Source: Hyperoodon ampullatus (lineage: Eukaryota > Chordata > Mammalia > Artiodactyla > Ziphiidae). From it: a stretch of 64,000 nt of DNA. Below are positions 11,601 through 23,600 of this stretch, piece after piece; the stretch's first letter is position 1; each line of letters opens with the position of its first letter. A program made the translations under genes and the position numbers. The DNA lies in NCBI GenBank assembly GCA_949752795.1, contig OX457065.1, positions 1,860,001 through 1,924,000 of the forward strand, read 5' to 3'. The notes beneath the pieces were generated by a model that was given only the letters and a program-made list of their open reading frames with translations, was not told the DNA's origin and made no database searches.

Positions 11601-14600
11601 AAAATTTTGTTAAGATGGTAAATCTCATGTTAAGGTTTTTTACCACAATGAAATAAAATTTTAAAAAATTAAAATTACAAAGCATGCTGTTAAGGTAAGA
11701 AAGATGTAAAGGGGTGTGGGAAACACACATACTGAGGAGAGAAAATATGGTGTAGAAATTCAAAATTATACATCGAAGGAAGTAGGAAGAAGGAGGTAGC
11801 AAGAGCCCTGGGCTCGAGGGGAGGAGAAGCATCGAGGGACTCACGAGTGAAAACAGTTATTAAGAGCTGAGTGCAAACGAGGAGAGGTCTTCTCAGAATT
11901 GAAGGGAGAAAAAAATTCAGTGGAAAGTAAGTCCTTTTAAATAACAGGTAAAATTCAATTGAGTAACACGGGTGTCAGACTAATACTTTCCATCAGAGAG
12001 ATACTGTGTTTTCTTATCATACTGCAGTTTGATTCAACGAATACCTGTTGGGGCATAAGACGTGTCAGACCCTGGGCTGAGTGTTGAGGACCCAGGGGTG
12101 GGAGACACACACTGAGCCCAGAAGGAGGGATGGCCCAGGACAAGGTACAGACAGAGAACCAACCGTGCATACACAGGGCTAAGCGCACACCTATGTGGAC
12201 ACATGGTAACACCTATGCGGATGGCAACTAACTCACACCACAGGTAGGAATTAGTCAAATGAAGAAAAAGGAGAATGGTACACTTGGCACCAGGCACAGG
12301 ATGAGTCCAAATGTGGTAGAGAAAGATTACACGGAGTTACTTTAACGCTCTAATACCTCACTTCACCAGTGGATGTTAATTTGGTCTGTTTCTCAATTGA
12401 ATGCCGACTCCTGGTTGCTGTTAAAGGATAAGACCACTACTCAGCATCTGAAATCAAAAGCACTGACGTTGTTGCCCACCTGCGTGCAGGAGGGTTAGCT
12501 GGTCAGAGACCTCCTCACCGGGCAAAGCAGATGGATAATCATAAGACTGTGGGCAGGAGTTTGCTTTGGATTAGTGTTGTCACAACGGTGGGAGTGGGGT
12601 GTTGTCAACCTTAGACGTGTGGCTTGTGTTCGTTGCAGAGGCAGGAGTGTCAAGTCAGCCTCGGCAGAGGGGTCAGAGATGCGTCAGCTTCTGACCGGCT
12701 GTCTTTAGGGGCAAGGCTCCATCTGACCGGCTGCTCCAGAGGCAGGTTCCCTGAAGCAGGTTGTCACCGACTGATTAATCAGGTTGAAAACCAGTTCTGA
12801 TGTTGGCTTGTTACAATGCCTGTAGTAAAAATAGTTTTTTCTTAGGGGTGCGGCCCTTTTATATATTCTCACTCTCCCTTTTGGTCTTCTAACAGCCAAA
12901 GCAAAAGGAGAGACCGTGAGTGTGATCCAGATGTCCTCCATTGTGCTTGTTTCTCCTTGAAGACAAGATTTTATCTGTGGGTCTGATTTTCAGTTTGCGT
13001 GCCCATCAGCACAAGTCCATTCTGTTTTTGTCTCTAAGTCATTTGCTGGAACATTTGTTAGGACAGTGGCTCTGTAGATTTAAGACTCTGGATAAACAAA
13101 TCAAGCTGTGCAACATACAAGTGTAACAGATAATTACACAGAGGAGGTGGAGGACACTCTAAAGGCACCATCTGGATTTTTCCAGGTCCGACCATGAAAA
13201 CATGTCCCAACAACTGCCTGAGTCTTCCTTGATAGTCTTCCTTGATAATCCACTTTTTTTTTTGCGTGGATAGAAATTGTTGTACCTCATCTGTGGCGTT
13301 GATCCAGGTACAAAATGAAGTGTCAGCAATGGCACAGACTCCCCTTGGTTAGCAACCAAAAAATCCAAGGCTTTGCTGATTTCCATAACTATCTGGGCAA
13401 AGGAATTTTAACTGGTTGGTTTACTATTTTCTACATCAGCCAAAGCGGGGGACAAATTGTTGAGGACCCCCTGAGTTGAAGAGCAGCCATGCATGGGATG
13501 GATGGTTAGCCTCAGGATTCTACTCCACCAGTGTTCGTCCTGTCCTTTCAGGCTCTGTTAGAGGATGTAAACCCGAGGGTATTGGGACATGGACACTGAG
13601 ACACAGTGTCTAACTAATAGGCTGATAGGACAACTGGTCCTGGTCCTGGACTGGTACCCAGAGCCTGGCTCACACATAGGAAGAGAGAGAAGCAGGGGGC
13701 TGCATTAGAGATGTGATCAGCCTCACTGGAGCCATAGGTAGACTGTCTTTAGGGCTCGTGGTAAACTGTCACTATTACATCCCAAGAAAACTGTAATCCC
13801 TCTGTGTCAGTGCAAGGACATTTTTTTTCATTTTCGTATTGTATCATTGTTGGTAACATTCGTGTAGCCTATCTCTATATCATACTTCCAATTAGCTGCA
13901 CAGGCGACAGTTTGGGAGAGCCAAGTAATAGAGTTACGATGGTCATCATCCCTCTTAGTAAGACGATAGAGAGAAAAATATCATCAGAGACATAAAGAAT
14001 AAAAATTCACAAAAAAGGACTTCCCTGGTGGTGCAGTGGTTAAGAATCCGCCTGCCAATGCAGGGGACACAGGTTTGAGCCCTGGTCCAGGAAGATCCCA
14101 CATGCCGCGGAGCAACTAAGCCCGTGCACCACAACTACTGAGCCCACGTGCCACAACTACTGAAGCCTGCGCGCCTAGAGCCCATGCTCCACAACAAACA
14201 GAAGCTACCGCAATGAGAAGCCCGTGCACCGCAACAAAGAGTTGCCCCTGGCTCACCTCAACTAGAGAAAGCCCGCACAGCAATGAAGACCCAATGCAGC
14301 CAAAAAACAAAAAAAAAACCTTCTGAGTTAATCCCATCTATACAAAGATTTCCCAGGTGTCTTCTTTGCTTGAGATAAAGTAAAGGTCCTCCTGCAGACA
14401 AATCCTATCCCTGCAACTTATTATCACCCCATGATTTTAAGCAAGTTGGGTCACTTCTCTGAGTCTGTTTTCTTTTTCTTTTTTCAAAGGTATTTCGCTG
14501 ATTAGACCATCATTTCTTTTTTGTTTTGGTAACATCTTTATTGGACTATAATTGCTTTACAGTGGTGTGTTAGTTTCTGCTTTATAACAAAGTGAATCAG

Positions 14601-14654
14601 CTATAAAAATATGGAATGCCTCACAAATAGGTGTGTCATCCTCACGCAGGGGCA

Positions 14655-14688
<34 letters not shown>

Positions 14689-17600
14689 GTATGTGCTGCC
14701 GAAGCGAGCACTGAGTCTGTTTTCTTCATTCATAAAATGAGGATGCTAATAACACAGTTGTGACACTTGAGAGAGACGGATACTGTGCTAGGCATTTAAG
14801 TGCTCAATAAATGATAATGATAGGGATTATTATTACTGAAATAAGCGGCAAGGGGTCCTTTTACACTCTAGTGCCCTAGTAATGCTCAAAATCTTCCTTT
14901 AGTAGCCTGCAGTATTCCAGCTCCACCCTCAACAGGTCTCTGTGCTGGCCGTGCGGCCTACTGAGGGGCCATCCTTGTGCTGGGGTCACCCTGCCCTCAT
15001 GCATTTGGAGTCTAAGGACCGTCTCTTTCTACTCTCTTCGCTTCCTCTCCTTGCAAACACACACAATGGCCCAGTGCACATTCACACAGCCTGCACTTCT
15101 GCGTGGGGAGGGACTCTTAAAATATTGTCTAGGATGTGTTCTTCCGTGGGAACTAAAGGTGAACCCGTCAGACTGCTGGACACTCTGGTTAATGCTGACC
15201 CTAATTTAATTTGAGTTGTAAAGATTTAAGAATGTTGGCCTCAGTTAAAATCTGCGCTAAATTTTCATTGTGGAAATGCTTGTTTTTGAAAACCATGTCA
15301 TCACAGATACCATGAGTAATCTGAATTTAGATGAAAATGATTTCTGGAATTATGGCAAACTAGCAAGGGGTGTATTAGTCAGCTACTGGATGGTTTTTCC
15401 TGGAAAACTATATATTTCCTTCTTAAAAATGCAGGAAAAGATATGCCTAGATCGTTTGCTTAAAGTGGTTCTATTGCTCATGCAGTTACATGTGCACTTT
15501 ACCAGCTTCCCCACGCTGCAACTGGCTCTTCTGGTGGGTAACTTCCTGGAAAGCTTAAAATAATTTAAAGCGTCTATATGAGCCTTATGAATAAATGAGG
15601 CCCTTACTAAAAACCCAGGTATTTAAAATGGGCTGATTCCCATTTTGACTTTTTTCTGAGAGCTTTCTCGGGTAGCCCTTTCTCAGGAAGAGCAGGAAAG
15701 AGTGGGGCTGTGTCTTGATGACAGAACCCTTTGAAATCCTCTGGGAGGAGACCGAGGAGAAGGGTGCCGCTCAAGGTCATGCATTTTAAAATGCTTTGTG
15801 TTTTAAGAAAGATCTTTTGTCATTTATACCATGAGAGCTCATTATGAGACAAACTACTTTAATCCAAAATATATCTTAATCTTCTAAAAAAAAGTGCTTT
15901 AAAAAGATAGTCCAAAAATTTTTAGGTTAATATATTCTATTGCTATGAGAAGACATTAACTCCTCGTTTTAAAGGCTTTCAATCCTACTTTTATGAAGAA
16001 TCAGGTAGGAAACGAATTAGATGCAGACTCTTATTAGTAAAGTTTTGAGAAACATAGAACCTTCTGGGCTCCACCTCATTAAACCCAATTGTGAGCTCTT
16101 GTTGATGCTCTGTTATAAAAATACTGATTTGAATATGGTACCAGGGGTTCTCTCTTTGAAAAATGTTTTTGTGAGATAAACTTTAGCTCTCATAGTATTA
16201 GTTACACTTTTGAATATATTATGCTTGCTTCTGAAATGACAATGTACATTCATAAATATACTTTGGGTTTCCATCAAGTGTGGGTTTTTAAAAAAACTTT
16301 TTCTTCTTTTTTAATTTCATTTAATTTTATTTAAAAAAAAATAAACTTATTGGGCTTCCCTGGCGGCGCAGTGGTTGAGAGTCTGCCTGCCAATGCATGG
16401 GACGTGGGTTCGTGCCCCGGTCCGGGAAGATCCCACATACCGCGGAGCGGCTGGGCCCGTGAGACATGGCCGCTGAGCCTGCGCGTCCAGAGACTGTGCT
16501 CCGCAATGTGAGAGGCCACAACAGTGAGAGGCCCACGTACTGCAAAAAATAATAATAATAAATAAATTAATAAATGTATTTATCTTTGGCTGCATTGGGT
16601 CTTTGTTTCTGCGCGTGGGCTTTCTCTAGTTGCGGTGAGCGGGGGCTACTCTTCCTTGCGGTGCGTAGGCTTCTCATTGTGGTGGCTTCTCTTGTTGCAG
16701 AGCATGGACTCTAGGCGCGCAGGCTTCAGTAGTTGTGGCTCACCGGCTCTAGAGCACAGGCTCGGTAGTAGTGGCACATGGGCTTAGTTGCTCCGCGGCA
16801 TGTGGGATCCTCCCGGACCAGGGATCGAACCTGTATCCCCTGCATTGGCAGGCGGATTCTTAACCACTGCGCCACCAGGGAAGCCCCCATCTAGTGTTTT
16901 TAAAAAGTCAAATTGTATTCAGAAGTTGCTTTAGTTTGACAGGTCAGGCAAAGTCAAATATAGAAAGTGAGCACCGGAATCTATTTGTGGAAACGTGTAG
17001 ACCTTTCTCAGGCTGGCCCCAGCTGGCCTCTGCAGCCACATCCCTCCCAGCCCCAGCCTTGGGCTCTGAGGGCCATTCCTGAACAAGCCTCCCTTCTGCA
17101 CTTTGTTTATGCTCTTCCCTCTGCTTTTAAGCATCTGCCTCTGGACAATGTATCCTTGCGGTGCCTCTGCCCGTGGCCCTCCCCATGCTCCTGGGACCAT
17201 CGAGGGGCAGACACCCTGCCTCACTCTGGTCTGTGTCTCTTCTGACAGCCGCCGGGCCTGTTCCACGTGATGGATGCTTACAAACGTCAGCTGACTGAAT
17301 TGACCTTTCTATCCTGCTCTTCCATCAGGGCAAAAGCCTCAAAAATCATCAGAGTTACAGGCCTTGTGGAGAATTTTTTAAAGCAGGGACTTTTCACTTC
17401 CCTGTCCGAGGAGCCAGCTAATAGCAAGTCTCCCCATGCGGCTACGGGTGTTGTTTTCTCCAGCGGACAGCGCCCTGCCCCCGCGTACCACGAGGGGGGT
17501 TACACAGAGGGTTCCAGTTACTGCAGTAAATGCGTGTCAGAGATCAGTCTAGAGGTGAATTACGCTCTTAGATACAAGGACCAAGTTTCATTATGGTTAA

Positions 17601-20600
17601 GGTTTTGCCTTTTTCTTTCTTTTGATAAAATTCTGGAGACTTCCCTGGTGGCGCAGTGGTGAAGATTCTGTGCTCCCAATGCAGGGGGCCCAGGTTAGAT
17701 CCCTGGTCAGGGAACTAGATCCCACATGCTGCAACTAAGAGTTCGCGTGCCACAACTAAGGAGCCCGCCGGCCGCAACTAAGACCCTGCGCAACCAAATA
17801 AATAAACATTAAAAAATAAATACATAAAATTCCAAACAGTTTTTTAATAAATATAAGTTTGCCTCAGATTACCCAGGCTGTTCATTAAAATGGCAGATTC
17901 CTGGCCCTCACCTTTGGCCAATTCTGGGCTAGTGGGTCTGAAGTGGGACCTGGGGATCTGAGCTGCGGGAAGCGTCAGGCAATTCTGGTGGGAATGCCCA
18001 CAGGACTGCACGTTGAGAAACACTGATACTGTGAGGAAAGGAAGAGGTGACATCATGTTAATGGAGGTTTTATACGCTCAAAATATTGACTAAGCCTATG
18101 GTACATAATTGGGCCCTGAGCTGGCTTTTAGGAGAGACCCAGAGGTGAATGAGGCAAGGTGTCTTCCCTTGGACAGCACGTGTGTTCCAGGAAGCTAGGT
18201 CAGGCCATTGGTCAGAGCATCCTGCACTCACAGGTCATCAGAGAAGGCTGTTGGGTACGTTCTGAACTCATTCCAAGAGCGTTCTGGGCTTAGGGACATA
18301 CTTCTTAAGCTCAGGCTGAACAAGGAAAGAAATGTACTTTTTCAACAGCCAAAGAAGTTCTCCAGGGAATGCCAGAGTCTGCTTTATTCTGAGAAAAGAC
18401 TTGGATTTGAACTACACTGAATGACTCACCATGTTTTTGCTGTCAGTGTCCATGAAATGTACTTGCAGTTAATCCTATGAAGGATCTTCACCTTGATTAT
18501 CTGGCACCCTCAGTGGGGAACCCAGAAATAAGTACTCTCAGAGGCCAAAGTTTGCCTATGGCTCTCAAATCGCAACTTAGCTTTAGTCATTTTCATCACT
18601 GACATCCTACAAATTCACAAAGAGTGGACAGTTCCACATTTCATTGTGACAATTAGTGAGAAATTGCACTCTATTCAATCAATGAATAATTGCAATGCTG
18701 TATTATAATGGTTTCATATTTGTCTTTGATTTCTCAGTAGACTTGTCTTATGGAAAAAAAAAAAACACCTTAAACTTGTTATTCTCTAACACGTAGTACA
18801 GATACGAAGTGGACAGCCAAAGTATGCTTACAGATTGCTTAAGACTAACTAGAAGTTTAAAGTGTTTTGTTTTTTGTTTGTTTTTGTTTTTATTGCGGTA
18901 CGCGGGCCTCTCACTGCTGTGGCCTCTCCCTTTGCGGAGCACAGGCTCCGGACGCGCAGGCTCAGCGGCCATGGCCCACGGGCCCAGCCGCTCCGCAGCA
19001 TGTGGGATCTTCCCAGACCGGGGCACGACCCAGACCCAGCCCATGTCCCCTGCATCGGCAGGCAGACTCTCAACCACTGTGCCACCAGGGAAGCCCTTAA
19101 AGTGTTTTTGATGCTGAAATGAGAGAATGTTCGGAAGCTTCTACAGTGTGAAAAGCCCTGATGGACAGAGATGATCATGTTACTGAGAACAGATGAGAAA
19201 TGTCTTAGGAGGATGTCATCTGGGCCTCTGACTTGTTGTTTATGTTTGCAGAAAAGCTTAAGGGAACACAGCCAAAGCCTTGTGCTACTACATGTTTTAT
19301 GCTTTGCTTTTATGAAAAGAGGCAAATTGCTAAAAGCCACACCGAGAGCAAGAATTTTGTTCAACAAAGCAAATCTTAGGTATGTCTTCATGTAGCCTAG
19401 TGTATAGAACCATCTATGTCCATAGCATATTGTGAAAACAGATTGTATTGTTACTTCTGAATCCTTGAGAAAATGTTAAATCTGAAATCGTCAATTCACT
19501 ACAGCGGGGAATAACGTAATATATGTTTTAAAACAGCATGAAGACTTGAAATGGAAAAACTTTGATGTTTTGAAGAAGATATCAATTATTTTAAAATCCT
19601 GTCATTTTGAGTAAAATGTATTATCTTCAACTACTTTATCCTTATTTATACATGTGATCATTTTTTTAAATCACTCCCTTCCTTTACCTGTTCTTGGGTA
19701 AATACAGAAATGAGCACAACTTATCACTTTCTGTAAATCATTTTATTTACACAAAAGATAAATATACCAAAGACTTACTAAGATCTTTTTTTTTTTTTGG
19801 CCATGCCATGCAGCTTGTGGGATCTTAGTTCCCCAACCAGGGATCAAACCTGGGCCCCGGCAGTGAAAGCAGCAGAGTCCTAACCACTGGACCGCCAGGG
19901 AAGTCCCAAGACCTTTTTTCTATAGTAGTTATTCAGCACATACTGTCAAGCCTCCTTTAGAAGCAACTCAGGGAACAGAATGATGCATACTTTGCCTTCA
20001 TACTGGACATCTTGTGCGTCTACATTTGCAAGGTGTGGAATATATTTGATTAATGGTTCTCTGCAGGGTCACTTGAGAGAAGTATTAGTATAAAGTTGGC
20101 CTGTGTCCTGTTAGGTTATGTCCAGCCCAAGTTAAGGGAGGTTAGCAGGCAGACCTGGGGGAAAAATGAGCCCAACAACAGACACCAACAATTTCTCTCC
20201 ATATCTGGGCTGAGAGTCCTATATCCTTAAGAAGATAATATTTATTATCTGACAGGAAGTGAGTTTTCAGCTGTTTGGACTCAGTGCTTGACACATTCTG
20301 GAAAGCTAGTCATCGCTTTTTGTTTTGACAAAGGAGCATAAGAAGAAAAAAAAAAGTACCCGGGATGCAGGTGAGGAACTGGTCCATTCATGCGCTCAGT
20401 TAAGTTATTTTTTCTTGACTGTCTGCCCCGGGGGGAAAGCGTGCGGCGCACAGATGTGAATCAGACATTCTTCTGCCCTGCGGTGACTCACACCTAATCA
20501 AATAGGGAAACGCACATAGAGATAAGTAAGAGCAGCGCTATTGACAGGAATCTTGGTCTCTGTTCAGAGGGCAGCAGAGGCTCAAGGAGGGAATGGCCGC

Positions 20601-23600
20601 CTGCAGAGATACGAAGGCCTTCCTGAGGGGGGCTACTGAGCTGAGCCTTGAAAGAGGAGTTTGTCACGGTGGGGAGGAGAGGCCAGTCCAGGCAGAGCCC
20701 AGCCTAAGCGAAGGCCTGGAGATGAATAACCTCACTGCTCGGGGAACTGCAGGCAGCTGGCAGAGCCTGGAGCACAGGGTGCTGGGGATGAGGGGCTGGG
20801 GGGCGGGGGGCGATGGGGGAAGGAAGGTGAGGACTGGGCAGTGCGGCGGCCGGTCGTCAAAGCTCTGTACACCTATGGGGGAGGGACAGGCCTGAGATGT
20901 CTGAGGGGTCCTGTCGGCAGAACTGGGTGACAAGCAGGCGTGGGGACAGTGTGACATTAGTCTGAGCTTGTGGCAGCTGCACCCGGGCTCCCAACCATGA
21001 CCCCAGACTCTCCCTCCCCCACTGTGGGCTCAGCGTTTGGACCTGCAGGACAGGCTGGGGAAGTGGGATTGGGAAGAAACAAGGAAAAGATGGGCCCAGG
21101 ATTGGAAAGAACTGACGGGCGAGGCGCGTTGAAATCCGAGGCCCAGGGCTGGGCGGGACGGAAGCCCAGGGGTCATCCGGAATCAGCCACAGACGGGACA
21201 GCGATTCTGTAATTGCAGCTTATTTGGCACCCAAGGCTCAGTGCCAGAACTTTCTGGTCAACTGTCTACATTTCCTCTTGGAAATGATAAGACATTTCAA
21301 GCACTTGAGTTTCCCTCCAAAATCAAGCAGATCCAGGCTCTAACCAGTGGAACTTGGTCTGCCCTTTCAGCTCTTTCATTTGATTTTCCTGGTCATCTGT
21401 TTTGAGGAGCAAACAGAATGGAGATGGACGTTTTCTTAGCAAGAAAAGGCTGGCGAAGGACAGGGAGGGGGTTAGTGGGTGAAAAGGGTGCGCGCGCACG
21501 AGAGAGCACCACCAACCGTGTCCTGTGAGCCCAACACGCTTAGACCTACGGCGTGACCCAGAAGTTTGTAAAAGGCAGATGAGCCTACTTTCCACCCTGT
21601 CCTGAAGGGCTTTTCTTCTGAAAATACCCAAGAGAGCCCGAAGAAGGGACAAGAAGCTAGGTCATGTCTTCTAGGGCTTTAGGCTCCAAATGTGGAGCTC
21701 CGAAATGAGTGAAGAAGAAAACCAGAGAGCAGACGACCAGGGTGAGGAGGACACTGTCGCGAGCGGTATATTAGCGTGAAGAGACCGTCTTCCACACGTG
21801 AGCCAGGGCGGCCCCTCCACCCAGACACAGGGGCAGCCTCACTCCTGGAAGCCCACAGGCTGCAAAATCCTTGCCTGTCTCCTATGCTGCCACCTGACAG
21901 CTCCTACCCCTCTCGAATGTTTGACCAGGGCATTACTCTGATCCATCGTGTCAGTGAAACTTTCTCCCAACCTGAAGGCTCAGCTTATTTCTCAGCCCTT
22001 CAGCCTCTGATTGGCTCTATCCAACCTCAAAGTAAACATTTAAGAGAGCTTCGCCCCTACGGCCATCAATCATAGATGCAGCGGACAATTAAACTGAGAG
22101 CGAGCAAACCTAAGACGAGCGGCTTCAGTGAGCCCTGTTTTACTTACACAACGTCCTGGAACACGAAAGAGGAAGAATGACCATTCCATGCAGTGCATGG
22201 GAAGAACTAAAAGGAAATTCCCATCATAGTACTTGGGAATAGTTTACAGCACACGTCCAGCCTCCTCACCCTCCTCCGCCTGTACATAGTTACCTATAAG
22301 TTAACCTTGGCAACAACTTGTGAAATTGGAATTATTATCCGAAACTTACAGATGAGAAAATTGAGACTTAGAGAAATTATACTGACCAAAGTTGTCCAGC
22401 TATAAGTGGTGACACAGGCATATGAACCATGGTCTGTTTCCAAAAGCCCACATGCTTTTTCCCTGGCCCATGGGAGCCTTCAACAGTGAATATATTATTA
22501 AAGCTTGTTGAGCCATGCAAGCAACTTTGGGAGCTGGTGAGAACTGCTCCAGACTCACCCTCCCCTTTGGGGTGCAGCCTGCCACCTGAAGGCAGGAAAG
22601 AATAAGCCTGCCACCTGAAGGCCGGACTGCAGGCAGAAGGATGTCAGGAACCAGCCCCGCTGTGTTCAAGGCCCCATGGACAGCAAGTCCTACAGGATGT
22701 CAGGGAAGGACCACGCCCCCGCCCTCTGCCAGCGCCCGGCCAGGCTTGGTGTGGGGAGACGGTTCCTCCCACGGCCTGCAGAGGGAAAGACTCTATGAAC
22801 ACCAAACACAAAGACAGCAGGTCTTCATCTTGGTAGAAATAAAAGAGGAGAGAGAGGCATCTTCTATAATCCACACCCTCCGACCCCACCAAAAAAACTA
22901 AATTATATATTTTGCACTGGAGGTCCACTGGGGTATGACTTGCAAAGATAACTTCTATTTGCCTGTTTTTGAATAAAGGAAAGTCAGGCTCAGAGGTTCT
23001 GATGGCATATAAATTAAAGATATGAGGTATGTCATTGAAATTCTAAAGATGTGTTGACCCTACCCCAGGATCAAAAGAGTTCTGTTGTAGCGCTGGTGCT
23101 GACTTATTAATAAAGACCATGCTTTTATTTGATTATTTATCTAATCAGCATTCACTTTCAGTTTAAGCTCATTAAGTCGCTGGTAATAGAGTGGTGCTGA
23201 GAGTGTACTTGGTGGTAGAATTACATCCAAGTGAGACAGAGAGTGTGTTCAGGGGCGGGCGGTCAGAAACAAAGGCAGAGCCTGCAAGCCCGTGTCACCC
23301 GAGTGGAGCCTGTGAACTGTCTGACAACCAAACAGAAAGGGTACCTATGTAAAAGTTTAATTTTGTAGCGTAAAGGCTGAACATTATAATTAAATACACT
23401 TAGTAAAAGGGAAACGAAAATGACAAGCACTCTAATTATTTCAGCAACCGAGAGAATGATACCCATGCTTTATATGCTTTATGTTGGGGAAGCTTTCTTA
23501 GCGGGCTTTTATGTGAACTTCTGATTACGCCCAGGTTGCTGGCTGCTGGGTGTGCCCAGACTGGCTCTGAGTGACTTGCATTTCATCTGTTTGCCCCCAC

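Larger units (their letters stand above)
14435..14830 (+). mobile_element. MIR SINE, split by the U6/L1 insertion
   Basis: The left part (about 14435-14474, 'aagcaagttgggtcacttctctgagtc') and the right part (about 14712-14830, 'tcattcataaaatgaggatgctaataac' to 'ctcaataaatgataat') together read as one continuous MIR core. The U6/L1 chimera interrupts it at the duplicated site. Confidence 0.8.

Noticed and set aside
14605..14711. Functional U6 snRNA gene
   Set aside because: The copy has several substitutions in the 3' half, an L1 tail and target-site duplication, and MIR sequence instead of the U6 promoter elements upstream.
15270..15563. 97-codon plus-strand frame in KBTBD12 intron 3
   Set aside because: No recognisable domain, no ribosome or splice context, and the length is within chance expectation for AT-rich DNA.
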